Positions 8,531 to 16,704 of a stretch of 32,689 nucleotides of DNA are shown one piece after another (within the stretch, counting starts at the first letter, position 1; each line of letters opens with the position of its first letter). The notes beneath the pieces were generated by a model. It was not told where the DNA came from and did not search any database. It was given only the letters and a program-made list of their open reading frames with translations. A program made the position numbers and the translations under genes. Origin of the DNA: JAFARZ01 sp035651595 (GTDB lineage: Bacteria > Actinomycetota > Actinomycetes > Streptosporangiales > Streptosporangiaceae); the NCBI GenBank assembly GCA_035651595.1, contig DASRFJ010000332.1, forward strand, positions 1-32,689, read 5' to 3'.

Positions 8531-8586
8531 TGCGCGTGGTTGTGGCAACCACGCGCATAGAACCGCCTGGTTGCCACAACCACGCG
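8531..8586. promoter_or_regulatory. Nested inverted repeats between the dehydrogenase gene and etfB
   Basis: The 117-nt gap 8506-8622 holds three copies of one arm sequence. A perfect 12-bp stem with a 3-nt loop spans 8531-8557. A second, perfect 19-bp stem pairs 8533-8551 with 8568-8586 over a 16-nt loop. The two structures share the left arm and cannot form together. No U-run follows, so a classical terminator is unlikely. A processing, mRNA stability or attenuation role between the upstream operon and etfBA is inferred. Confidence 0.7.
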
Positions 8587-8622
8587 ATTGCGCCGGTGCC
8601 GGGGCCGATAGGCTCCACTGCG

Positions 8623-11133
8623 CTAGCTCCGGATCCGGGAGTTCTCGGGGTCGAACAGCGGGACCGACGACGCCCGGGCGACCGTGACCGGGAACGTCTC
8701 GCCCATGTACTCCACGAGCAGCGATGTGCCCTCGACCGCAGACGAGGCCGGCAGGTAGGCCATCAGCAGGTGCTTGCCCACCGACGGCCCGGAGCCCGCG
8801 CTGGTGACGTAGGAGGGTCTGCCCTTCGCGTCGACCAGCAGCGAGCCGTCCAGCGACAGGATCGGTTCGCCGCCGAGCATGTAGCGCGGCGTGCCGTCGG
8901 CCGACTCATGCGAGTCCACGGTCAGCGTGCACATCAGCGCGCACGGCGGCTCCTGCCGCTGCCGCAGGTACGCGTCCTTGCCGACGAACGCCTGCTCCTT
9001 GACCTTGGGCCGGGTCATGCCCGCCTCGACCAGGTTGTAGTCCGGGGTCAGCTCCGCGCCGAACGCGCGGTACCCCTTCTCCAGCCGACCGGTTGTGCCG
9101 TACACGCCGATGCCGGCCGGCACCATGCCGTACGGCTTGCCCGCCGTCCACAGCGTGTCCCACAGCCGGGCACCCTGCTCGATCGGCACGTGCAGCTCCC
9201 AGCCCAGCTCGCCCACGTAGGAGATCCGGGACGCGAGCACCACGGTGCCGCCGACCTCGATCTCGCGGCAGGTCCCGAAACCGAACCCAAGATGCGACAC
9301 GTCATCCGCTGTACTAGAACAAAGCACGTCGCGGGCGCGCGACCCCCACAGCCCGATCGTGGTCCAGCCCGAGGTGAGGTCGGCGAGGAAGGCATCCGGC
9401 GGCAGGTGACCGCGGATCCACGCAGCGTCCGCCTGGCCGGTCGCGCCGCCGGTGACGATCCGGAACCGGTCCGCGGCCAATCGCATCACGGTGAGGTCCG
9501 CGACGAAACCACCGGCGGAGTTCAGGAACGAGGTGTACACGACCCGCCCGATCGCCACGTCGAGCTGCGCGACGGCCAGCGACTGGACCGCGGCCAGGGC
9601 GCCCGGGCCGGATACCTCGAAGACCGCGAACGCGGAAAGGTCGACAATCGCGCAGCTTTCCCGCATGGCCAGGTGCTCGGCATTGATCACCGGCGACCAC
9701 CAGCGGGACTCCCACTCCGCGGGCCGGTCCATCAGCAGCCCCGCGTACTTGCCGGTCAGGCCCGAATTGGACGCATACCAGAACGGCCGCTCCCAGCCCG
9801 CGGTCTCGAAGAACACCGCGCCGAGGTCGCGTTCCCGCTCGTACATCGGGCTGACCCGCTGCGGCCGGCCGGACTCCCACTGCTCGCCCGGATGGACGAT
9901 GCCGTACATCTTGTTGAAGCCCTCGCGCGCTCGGGCGCGGACGTGCGCGACCGTCTGCTGGTGCGGGTAGAACCGCGCCGCGTCGGCCTCGTGCACGTCG
10001 ACGGTGGTGACGTTGCCGGACATCAGCTCCGCCACCGCGCGGCCGCAGCCGGGCCCCTCCTTGATCCACGACGCGGCCGCTGCCCACAGTCCCCGCGCCT
10101 CGGGCATCGCACCCAGCAACGGGTGGCCGTCCGGGGTCATCGAGATCAGGCCGTTGATCGCGTACCGGATGCCGGCCTTCTCGTCGCCGAGCAGTTCCGG
10201 CATCAGCTCGAGCGCCTCGGCGAGCTGCGGGTCGAAGTCGTCCTGGGTGAACGGCAGCTCCGTCGGGGACAGCGCCGACTCCTCGATGGACGGGATGTCG
10301 TCCGGCGGCACGATGATCGGCCGGTGCGCGTACGAGCCGACCTCCATGTCCCCGCCGTGCTGTCGCTCGTACATGTTCGTGTCCACGTCGCGGACGATCG
10401 GGTAGGAGATCTCGCCGGGGGTGTCGGCGAACAGCGCGATCGGGCCGACGCTGATCATCTGGTGCACGCACGGGGTGAGCGCCAGCCGCGCGCCCGCCAT
10501 CCGGGCGATCCGCGGCGACCAGACGCCGCAGCAGATCACCACGTTGCCGGTGACGATCTCACCCTGACTTGTGGTCACCGCCCGCACCCGGCCGTCGGTC
10601 ACCGTGATGCCGCGCACCTCCGTGTTCGCGAGCACGGTCAGTGCCCCGGACGCCACCGCCGCGTCACGCATCAGCGTGCCCGCCCGCAACGAGTCCACGA
10701 CGCCGACCGTGGGGAAGTACCCGCCGCCCAGGATCACCGAGTCGTCCAGGTACGGCACCAGCTTGCGCACCTCAGCGGGGGTGATCACCGATGCGGGGAT
10801 CCCCCAGGACTTGGCCTGCGTGACGCGACGCCTCAGCTCGATCATTCTGCCGGGGACACGGGCCACCTCGATGCCGCCGCTCTGGGTGAACACGCCAAGC
10901 GCCTGGTACTGCTCGGTCGAATCACGGGTCAGCTCGAACATCATCTTCGAGTACTCGATGGGGAAGATGAAGTTCGACGCGTGCCCGGTGGAGCCGCCCG
11001 GGTTGGGCATCGGGCCCTTGTCCACCAGGACGACGTCGCGCCAGCCGAGCAGGGCCAGGTGATGGACGAGGCTGTTGCCGACGATGCCCGCGCCGATGAC
11101 GACGGCGCTAGCTCGCGACGGAATGGCTGTCAT
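8623..11133 (-). CDS. FAD-dependent dehydrogenase/GcvT fusion (dimethylglycine or sarcosine dehydrogenase family)
   Basis: This 836-residue protein oxidises an N-methylglycine derivative and transfers the released C1 unit to THF. The DAO domain (about 8-390) has the FAD motif VVIGAGIVGNS and GGSTGHASN. His51 aligns with the histidine that carries covalent FAD in DMGDH/SARDH. An FAO-like linker (about 393-450) is followed by GcvT folate-binding domains (about 455-720: FEVSGPGALAAVQ, SYVGELGWELHVP, KGYRAFGAELTPDYN) and a GcvT-C barrel ending FDPENSRIRS. Length is normal for the family. The ATG at 11133 has AAAGGA upstream and lies inside the 3' end of metF (26-nt overlap). Dimethylglycine versus sarcosine cannot be decided from sequence. 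The nearby etfBA suggests a dehydrogenase rather than an oxidase. Confidence 0.92.
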   Translation of the reverse strand: MTAIPSRASAVVIGAGIVGNSLVHHLALLGWRDVVLVDKGPMPNPGGSTGHASNFIFPIEYSKMMFELTRDSTEQYQALGVFTQSGGIEVARVPGRMIELRRRVTQAKSWGIPASVITPAEVRKLVPYLDDSVILGGGYFPTVGVVDSLRAGTLMRDAAVASGALTVLANTEVRGITVTDGRVRAVTTSQGEIVTGNVVICCGVWSPRIARMAGARLALTPCVHQMISVGPIALFADTPGEISYPIVRDVDTNMYERQHGGDMEVGSYAHRPIIVPPDDIPSIEESALSPTELPFTQDDFDPQLAEALELMPELLGDEKAGIRYAINGLISMTPDGHPLLGAMPEARGLWAAAASWIKEGPGCGRAVAELMSGNVTTVDVHEADAARFYPHQQTVAHVRARAREGFNKMYGIVHPGEQWESGRPQRVSPMYERERDLGAVFFETAGWERPFWYASNSGLTGKYAGLLMDRPAEWESRWWSPVINAEHLAMRESCAIVDLSAFAVFEVSGPGALAAVQSLAVAQLDVAIGRVVYTSFLNSAGGFVADLTVMRLAADRFRIVTGGATGQADAAWIRGHLPPDAFLADLTSGWTTIGLWGSRARDVLCSSTADDVSHLGFGFGTCREIEVGGTVVLASRISYVGELGWELHVPIEQGARLWDTLWTAGKPYGMVPAGIGVYGTTGRLEKGYRAFGAELTPDYNLVEAGMTRPKVKEQAFVGKDAYLRQRQEPPCALMCTLTVDSHESADGTPRYMLGGEPILSLDGSLLVDAKGRPSYVTSAGSGPSVGKHLLMAYLPASSAVEGTSLLVEYMGETFPVTVARASSVPLFDPENSRIRS

Positions 11134-11920
11134 TCGTGGTCCTTTCAGCAAGCCACTGCGCGCACTGCTGGAGCTGGTTGAACGTGAACAGATGCAGGCC
11201 GGCCACTCCCGCCGCCGGGTCGGCCAGCACAGCCGACGCGCGATCGAGGAAGCGGCTTGGGTCATAGCCCCCGGGCAGCCAGAACCGCAGGATCCAGCCG
11301 GGGTGGCGGGTGATGAACCGCGCCGACTCGGCGGCCCCGGCGATCGCCGCCATCTTCAGCAGGCGCGAGCGCTCGGCGGGCCCGGCCAGCCCCACATAGA
11401 GCGGCAGCGTGATGCCGCGCGCCCGGATCCGGCTGACCCACCCGCGCAGTCGCACGGGGTCGAAGCACACGTTGGACACCAGGTACGTGGCGTACCGGCG
11501 CTTGTCCCACATCGCCTGGATCGTGACGTCGTCGCTGATCTTGGGGTGGCTCTCCGGGTAGCCGGTGATGCCCACCCGGCCGAACGGCGCACCGATCTCC
11601 GCCAGCCGTTCCAGCAGCGGCAGCGCGGCGTCGAACCGCCCCGCCGGGTGGGTCGCGTCGCCGCCGGGGACGAACACGTCGTCGATCCCGGCCGCCTTCA
11701 GCCGGTCCACCACATCGGACAGGTGCGCGTCGTCGGCGACCGAACGCGCCGCGATGTGCGGCACGACGCGGTAGCCGTGGCCGGCCAGCCGGACGGCGAG
11801 GTCAACCGTGGGCTCGAGCCCCTTGGTGGGGGAGGCGGTCACCGTGACCGTCGACCCGGATGGCACCCAGTCGAGCACCGCCTGCTCGGTGCCTTTGGCG
11901 GGGATCACCTCGAACCGCAT
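11108..11920 (-). CDS. metF: Methylenetetrahydrofolate reductase family protein (MetF-like)
   Basis: This 270-residue TIM-barrel flavoprotein of the MTHFR family interconverts methyl-THF and methylene-THF. The N-terminus MRFEVIPAKGTEQA carries the Glu equivalent to the catalytic residue in the FEFFPP motif of E. coli MetF. Other family blocks are VVPHIAARSV, DVFVPGGDATHPAG, GVGITGYPESHP-like text (VGITGYPESHP), and GLHLFTFNQL near the end. It begins 5 nt after the DUF1638 stop and overlaps the dehydrogenase start by 26 nt. In this operon it most likely runs in the oxidative direction, moving methyl groups from the corrinoid pathway into methylene-THF. That direction is an inference. A biosynthetic role for methionine is less likely here. 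Confidence 0.9.
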   Translation of the reverse strand: MRFEVIPAKGTEQAVLDWVPSGSTVTVTASPTKGLEPTVDLAVRLAGHGYRVVPHIAARSVADDAHLSDVVDRLKAAGIDDVFVPGGDATHPAGRFDAALPLLERLAEIGAPFGRVGITGYPESHPKISDDVTIQAMWDKRRYATYLVSNVCFDPVRLRGWVSRIRARGITLPLYVGLAGPAERSRLLKMAAIAGAAESARFITRHPGWILRFWLPGGYDPSRFLDRASAVLADPAAGVAGLHLFTFNQLQQCAQWLAERTTNDSHSVAS

Positions 11921-11925
11921 GGTGG

Positions 11926-12504
11926 CTAGCACGGGCACACCAGCCGTTCCAGCTCGCGCTCCAGCCGCCCCGTCCCCGTCTCGACGCGCACCAGCGGCAG
12001 GCCGAACAGCTCCGCCACCCGCGCCGCCTCCGCGGCCAGCAACGGATCGGCCGAACCCTGGGTCAGCCACACCAGCCGCCGGTAATGCCCGAAGTAGTCT
12101 GTCCACAGCTGTGGATGGCGGTCTAGCCCCAGGCTGTGGACGACGAGCCGGTCGAACCCGCGCAGCAGGAAATCGGTGAGCACATAGGTGCCCGGTTCCT
12201 CGGCGAACATCGCCTCGAGCCGCGACGGTCCGGCGAAAACGTCGTAACAGTGCAGCCCGCTCAGCCGCGTCAGGCCATATTTCGAACACAAGCCGTCGAG
12301 CGCGCCGTAACTGCCACAGTCGGCGTATGCCAATGCGACACGATGCCCGGTGGCCAGGGCTGAAACCACAGCTCGTTCCGCGATGCTGGGGATTTTCTCT
12401 GGACGGTTGTGGAGAACCGCGGGAAGGCTACGGACGGACACCGGCCACCGGCGGCGCGCCGCGATCTCCCGCAGGTGGCCGGCGAGGGCACCACAGGCAA
12501 CCAC
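11926..12504 (-). CDS. DUF1638-family protein
   Basis: This protein of about 192 residues has unknown biochemistry. The start VVACGALAGHL matches the usual DUF1638 opening (ACGAL). The central block YADCGSYGALDGLCSKYG followed by GLHCYDVFAG has the cysteine-containing pattern I associate with this family. As I recall, the family often neighbours corrinoid methyltransferases in anaerobes, and here it sits between the corrinoid activator and metF. I chose the GTG at 12504, one base after the activator's stop (TGA-C-GTG), because it places the conserved motif at the N-terminus. Conserved cysteines could bind a metal or the corrinoid, but nothing in the sequence proves that. Confidence 0.82.
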   Translation of the reverse strand: MVACGALAGHLREIAARRRWPVSVRSLPAVLHNRPEKIPSIAERAVVSALATGHRVALAYADCGSYGALDGLCSKYGLTRLSGLHCYDVFAGPSRLEAMFAEEPGTYVLTDFLLRGFDRLVVHSLGLDRHPQLWTDYFGHYRRLVWLTQGSADPLLAAEAARVAELFGLPLVRVETGTGRLERELERLVCPC

Positions 12505-12505
12505 G

Positions 12506-14329
12506 TCAACCCGGGAACGACAACTGGTCGACGAAGCGGTCGTTGAAGTCGGCGCGGTCGGAGAGCTCGACATACCTCACCTCCTCAAGCAGCGCCAGGC
12601 CGCCGGCCCGCTCGCGCAGGCTGAGCAGCGCCATCTTCGCGCCCTCACCGGCCACGTTGCCGGCGCTCACGACCCGCTGCACCGGTACCGAGGGCACGAG
12701 CCCGATCCGGATCGCGGACGCCGGGGACAGGTAGCTGCCGAACGAGCCGGCCAGCAGCACCTGCTTGACGTCGGCCTCGGTCAGGCCGGCCTCCTCCAGC
12801 AGGATGCGCCAGCCGGTGGCGATGGCCGCCTTCGCGAACTGGAGCTCGCGGACGTCCCGCTGAGACAGGTAGACGTCGTCGGTGAGGTAGAAGACCCGCT
12901 CGGCACCGAGCTTGGTGAGCCGGTCCGCCAGCCCTGGCGCCTTTTCCACAGCCTCGTCCACAGGCACGAAGCGCCCGGAGCTGTCCAGCAGGCCGAGCTT
13001 GACCAGGCAGGTGACGGCGTCGACCAGGCCCGAGCCGCACAGGCCCTCGGGCGGCACGTCACCGATGGTCTTCAGCTCCAGTGTCGAGGGCGTCATCGTG
13101 ACGACCTCGATCGCGCCGGGCGCGGCCCGCATGCCGCAGCGGATCGCCGCGCCCTCGAACGCGGGGCCGGCCGGCGCGGCGGTGGCCAGCAGCCAGTCCC
13201 GGTTGCCGAGCACGATCTCGCAGTTCGTGCCGATGTCCACGAACAGCCGCAGCCGCGGATCCCGGTCCATGCCGCTGGCCAGCAGGCCGGCCGTGATATC
13301 GCCGCCGACATAGGCGCCGAAGGCCGGAAATACCACGGCGCGAGCCCGCTCGTGCGCGACGACGCCGAGGTCGGCCGCCAGCACCTCGGGGTACAGCCGG
13401 GTGGCCATGATGAAGGGGGCCATGCCGAGCGGCTCGGGATCGATGCCGAGCGCGATGTGCGTCATCGTGGCGTTGCCCGCCACCGCGATCTCGTACACGT
13501 GGCGGGGGTCGACGTTGCCCGCCGCGCACACGGCCGCCGCAAGCTCGGCGAGCGTTTCGCGCGCGAGATCGCGCAGCTTGTCCAGCGCCCCGCTATCCAT
13601 CATCGTCGCGCTGATCCTGGTGATCACGTCGGCGCCGAACGGCTGCTGCTTATTCAACATGGAATCCACAGCCACGGGCGCACCTGTGGACAAGTCAAGC
13701 AACGTGGCGACGACCGTGGTGGTGCCGAGGTCGAACGCGATGCCGTACCGGGATTCAGTCGTGTCACCGGGCTCCACCGCGATCAGCACATCGTCCACCA
13801 CGACGGCGGTGACCTTGTAGTCGGCCTCGCGCAGCGTGCGCCCGAGGGTGCGCAGCACCGCGAGATCCGCGCGCGGCTCGAGGTCGTCGAGCTGGGCGAG
13901 CACCCGCTCCAGGTCGGTGGCCTGGTCCTGGAGCGTCGGCTCGGCCAGTTCCAGGTAGCGCTTCACCACGGCCGGGCGGAGGATGACCTGCCTGCCCACG
14001 CCGACGGTGGCCGCCTTCGGCCGGGTGGTGAGCGGCGGCACCTCGACCGTGGTGTCCCGCGTGGCCGACGTGCGGCAGGCGAGCCGCCAGCCGGCCTTGA
14101 GTTCTTCGGCGCTGTACGCCCGGATGTCCAGGCTGGTCGGCGTCGGAGCGTCGCCGTCAACCCTTATCCGGCACTTTTTGCAGGTCCCGTGCCCGCCGCA
14201 GGTCGAGTCGATCGCGATGCCGTTCCAGCTCGCCGCGTCGAACAGCGTCACGCCGTACGGCACCCGGACGGGCCGTTGATTGAAAAGCAGATTTACCCGA
14301 ACGGGCTGGGGTGCTTGTTCCGCTGTCAT
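12506..14329 (-). CDS. Corrinoid activation protein, 2Fe-2S ferredoxin plus ASKHA domain (RACo type)
   Basis: This 607-residue protein reductively reactivates corrinoid proteins that have slipped from Co(I) to Co(II), at the cost of ATP. The N-terminal plant-type ferredoxin has C44, C50, C53 (TCGGHGTCKKC) and C85. A linker (about 100-190) precedes the DUF4445/ASKHA actin-like ATPase with phosphate loops at AFDLGTTTVV (198-207), FVDIGTNCEIVLG and GLCGSGLVDAV, and a LAGSFGSYL block. This is the RACo layout with one plant-type 2Fe-2S cluster, unlike methanogen RamA with C-terminal 4Fe-4S motifs. The ATG overlaps the stop of the methyltransferase gene (ATGA). Its presence argues that the neighbouring corrinoid protein works through Co(I). 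Confidence 0.93.
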   Translation of the reverse strand: MTAEQAPQPVRVNLLFNQRPVRVPYGVTLFDAASWNGIAIDSTCGGHGTCKKCRIRVDGDAPTPTSLDIRAYSAEELKAGWRLACRTSATRDTTVEVPPLTTRPKAATVGVGRQVILRPAVVKRYLELAEPTLQDQATDLERVLAQLDDLEPRADLAVLRTLGRTLREADYKVTAVVVDDVLIAVEPGDTTESRYGIAFDLGTTTVVATLLDLSTGAPVAVDSMLNKQQPFGADVITRISATMMDSGALDKLRDLARETLAELAAAVCAAGNVDPRHVYEIAVAGNATMTHIALGIDPEPLGMAPFIMATRLYPEVLAADLGVVAHERARAVVFPAFGAYVGGDITAGLLASGMDRDPRLRLFVDIGTNCEIVLGNRDWLLATAAPAGPAFEGAAIRCGMRAAPGAIEVVTMTPSTLELKTIGDVPPEGLCGSGLVDAVTCLVKLGLLDSSGRFVPVDEAVEKAPGLADRLTKLGAERVFYLTDDVYLSQRDVRELQFAKAAIATGWRILLEEAGLTEADVKQVLLAGSFGSYLSPASAIRIGLVPSVPVQRVVSAGNVAGEGAKMALLSLRERAGGLALLEEVRYVELSDRADFNDRFVDQLSFPG

Positions 14330-15180
14330 TGCTGTTGCTGGGCGCGGAAGGCACGGATCCAGTTCGCGCCCCAGTCGTCACGGCCGAGCACGAGGTCAGC
14401 GGCCTTGACCGCGCGGACGATCTGCGGCGTGCGAGCGTCCATGATCGCGCTGGTCAGGCCGTGTGACATGGCGGCCGGCAGGAACGCCGCGCTGATCGTG
14501 TGCCGGTCCGGCATGCCGAAGCTCACGTTCGACGCGCCGAGCGTCATGTTCACGCCGAACTCGTCGCGGATCATCGCGATCGTCTCGATGGTGCGGGTGG
14601 GGTGCAGGGTGTCGGCGCCGACCGGCATCGCCAGCGGGTCGATCACGATGTCGGATATGTCCATGCCGTACTTCTCGGTGGCGACGTGGATGAGCTTGCG
14701 GGTCAGCTCCAGGCGGCGCGCGGGCTCGGTCGGGATCTCCTCCTCGTCGTTCGGCAGCCCGATGACCGCGGCGCCGTACTTCTTGACCAGGGGAAGGATG
14801 GCGTCGAGGCGTTCGTCCTCCGCGGTGACGGAGTTGACCAGCGCCTTGCCCTCGTAGGCGGCCAGGCCGGCGTCGAGCACCTCGACGATCGAGGAGTCGA
14901 TGACCAGCGGCAGGTCGGTTCGCTTCTGGATGAGCCGTACGGCCTGGGCCATGAGCGCGGCTTCGTCGGCGAGCGGCGCGCCCATGTTGACGTCGAGCAG
15001 CATGGCGCCGCCGTCGACCTGCTCGCGCACGTCGATCTCCACCCGGGACAGGTCGCCGTTGCGCAGCTGCTGCTGGAAGATCTTCCGGCCGGTCGGGTTG
15101 ATCCGCTCGCCGATGATCGCGAACGGCTGGTCGTGGCCGATCGTGACGGTCCTGCCGCCTGAGGAAAGAACCGTATGCAT
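14326..15180 (-). CDS. Methyltetrahydrofolate:corrinoid methyltransferase (pterin-binding DHPS-like)
   Basis: This 284-residue TIM barrel of the AcsE/MtgA/MtvA type transfers a methyl group between the corrinoid protein and THF. Visible motifs are IGERINPTGR (23-32), LLDVNMGAPL (61-70), VIDSS (93-97), NSV at 116, GLPNDEEE (141-148), DPLAMPVGAD (181-190) and GASNVSFGMPDR (215-226), which hold the pterin. No cobalamin-binding or homocysteine domain is attached, so it is not MetH. The start overlaps the corrinoid protein stop by 1 nt (TGATG). In this operon it should act after the MttB-like enzyme, giving methyl-THF. Confidence 0.94.
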   Translation of the reverse strand: MHTVLSSGGRTVTIGHDQPFAIIGERINPTGRKIFQQQLRNGDLSRVEIDVREQVDGGAMLLDVNMGAPLADEAALMAQAVRLIQKRTDLPLVIDSSIVEVLDAGLAAYEGKALVNSVTAEDERLDAILPLVKKYGAAVIGLPNDEEEIPTEPARRLELTRKLIHVATEKYGMDISDIVIDPLAMPVGADTLHPTRTIETIAMIRDEFGVNMTLGASNVSFGMPDRHTISAAFLPAAMSHGLTSAIMDARTPQIVRAVKAADLVLGRDDWGANWIRAFRAQQQQ

Positions 15181-15845
15181 CAGACGTTAACCATGGCGCG
15201 GCGCTTCTTGAGCAGCTCTTTGGCCTTGACCACGGCGGCGCTCGCGTCCGCGGCGTAGCCGTCGGCGCCGACCACGTCCGCGTACTCCTGGGTGACCGGC
15301 GCGCCGCCGACCATGACGATCACCTGGTCACGCAGCCCGGACTTGGTCAGCGCGTTGATGTTCGCCTTGAACATCGGCATGGTCGTGGTGAGGAATGCGG
15401 AGAACCCGACGATGTCCGGCTTGTGGGTCCTGATCGCGTCGACGAACTTCTCCGGCGCCACCTGCACGCCCAGGTCGATGACCTCGAAGCCGGCGCCCTC
15501 GAACATGATGTTCACCAGGTTCTTGCCGATGTCGTGCACGTCGCCCTTGACCGTGCCCATCACGATCCGGCCGATGGTCTCCGCGCCGGTCTCGGCCAGC
15601 AGCGGCCGCAGGATCTCCAGCGCGCCGGCCATCGCCTTGCCGGCGATCAGCATCTCCGGCACGAAGAAGTCGCCGCGCTCGAACCGGGCGCCGACCTCCT
15701 CCAGCGACGGGATGAGCGCCTCGTAGAGCAGTTCCTCGGGCCCGAGGCCCATCGCGAGCCCGTCGTTGGTCAGCTCGAGCACGGCGGCGCCGTTGCCGGT
15801 CAGCGTCTTGTCGTAGAGGTCTTTGAGGAGATCCTCACGGGTCAT
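15180..15845 (-). CDS. Corrinoid (cobalamin-binding) methyl-carrier protein, MtgC/MttC type
   Basis: This 221-residue shuttle protein carries the methyl group on cobalt. The N-terminal helical cap domain (about 1-88, B12-binding_2) is followed by the Rossmann B12 domain with the base-off/His-on motif GDVHDIGKNLV (D102, lower-ligand H104, G107), the serine in GFSAFLTTTM (S149) and the VGGAPVT loop (179-185). It starts inside the stop of iclR (ATGA) and precedes the pterin methyltransferase. Its methyl donor enzyme is presumably the MttB-like protein encoded divergently. Confidence 0.95.
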   Translation of the reverse strand: MTREDLLKDLYDKTLTGNGAAVLELTNDGLAMGLGPEELLYEALIPSLEEVGARFERGDFFVPEMLIAGKAMAGALEILRPLLAETGAETIGRIVMGTVKGDVHDIGKNLVNIMFEGAGFEVIDLGVQVAPEKFVDAIRTHKPDIVGFSAFLTTTMPMFKANINALTKSGLRDQVIVMVGGAPVTQEYADVVGADGYAADASAAVVKAKELLKKRRAMVNV

Positions 15846-16627
15846 GCGGCTCCTGCTTTCCTGTTCCTCGCCCCGCGCTGCCGGTAGCCGAGCACCGCGG
15901 ACAGGCCGGCGGCCTCTTCCATGCAGCGCTCGGCGGCCTGCATGGCGCGTTCCTTCGTCATCCGGGTGGTGGGCGCGGAAACCGAGAGCGCCGCGACCAC
16001 CGTGCCGTCGAGGCCGTGGATCGGGGCCGCGATCGCGACCAGGCCCGGCTCGAGTTCCTCGTCGGTCACCGCGTAACCGCGGGTCCGGACGGCGGCCAGG
16101 TCCTGCTTGAGCGCGGCCTCGGTGGTGATGGTCTTGTCGGTGCGGCGCTCAAGCCTGCCGCCCGGCGCCAGGTGCGCGGCGCCGTGTGCGAGCAGCACCT
16201 TGCCGGACGCGGAGCAGTGCAGCGGCACGGACAGGCCGATCCAGTTCGTGCCGCCGATCAGGTAGGTGGTCTCCACCTGATCGATCTGCTCGACCATGCC
16301 GTTGCTGGCCACGCCCAGGTTGATGGTCTCTCCGGTGGCCTTGCCCAGCTTCTCCAGGAACGGCCGTGCCACCGCGACCAGGCCGGCCTCCGCGCCGCCG
16401 CGCCAGGCGAAGCTGACGAACATCTCGCCGGGCAGGAAACGGCCGTGGTCGTCCCGGCGGACCAGGCGGTTGCGTTCCAGCGCGAGCAGCAGCCGGCTGG
16501 TGGTCGACTTCGCCAGCCCGGTCGCCGCGCTCAGCCCGGTGAACGTCATCGGGTCGGCCGAATGCACCACCTCGGCGAGCAGGCGAGCCGCCCGGTCCAC
16601 GGCCTGAGTGCCGTTCTGGTTACCCAT
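15842..16627 (-). CDS. IclR-family transcriptional regulator
   Basis: This 261-residue regulator has a winged HTH at about 8-65 (TFTGLSAATGLAKSTTSRLLLAL) and an IclR effector domain (about 80-250) with VPLHCSASGKVLLA and GLVAIAAPIHGLDGTVVAALSVSAP. It is the first gene of the minus-strand corrinoid operon, overlapping the next gene by 4 nt, so it is co-expressed with what it probably controls. A 17-bp palindrome (16642-16658) lies between it and the divergent MttB-like gene, fitting autoregulation and control of both operons. The inducer is not known; a betaine or a demethylation product is a guess. Confidence 0.93.
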   Translation of the reverse strand: MGNQNGTQAVDRAARLLAEVVHSADPMTFTGLSAATGLAKSTTSRLLLALERNRLVRRDDHGRFLPGEMFVSFAWRGGAEAGLVAVARPFLEKLGKATGETINLGVASNGMVEQIDQVETTYLIGGTNWIGLSVPLHCSASGKVLLAHGAAHLAPGGRLERRTDKTITTEAALKQDLAAVRTRGYAVTDEELEPGLVAIAAPIHGLDGTVVAALSVSAPTTRMTKERAMQAAERCMEEAAGLSAVLGYRQRGARNRKAGAA

Positions 16628-16641
16628 GCGGTTGTCCTAAA

Positions 16642-16658
16642 GTTCCACGTTATGGGAC
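16642..16658. promoter_or_regulatory. Candidate IclR operator in the divergent promoter region
   Basis: The imperfect palindrome GTTCCACGTTATGGGAC has half-sites GTyCCA and TGGrAC around a short centre, which resembles IclR-family operators. It sits in the 77-nt gap between iclR (start 16627) and the MttB-like gene (start 16705). The gap is short, so one site could control both directions. A TATCAC hexamer at 16663-16668 could be a plus-strand -10, but no strong -35 is seen. Confidence 0.5.
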
Positions 16659-16704
16659 GAAGTATCACTATGTGAATCGTAATTCGCCGGCTTATGATCG
16701 GTCA

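Noticed and set aside
6802..11181. Very long plus-strand open frame of about 1,460 codons
   Set aside because: It is antisense to etfA, etfB, and the dehydrogenase gene, all with strong family motifs. Its composition (Arg/His/Gly/Asp) is the usual antisense artefact of high-GC DNA.
12350..14857. Long plus-strand open frame of about 835 codons
   Set aside because: Antisense to the corrinoid activator and the pterin methyltransferase; no ribosome binding site or motif.
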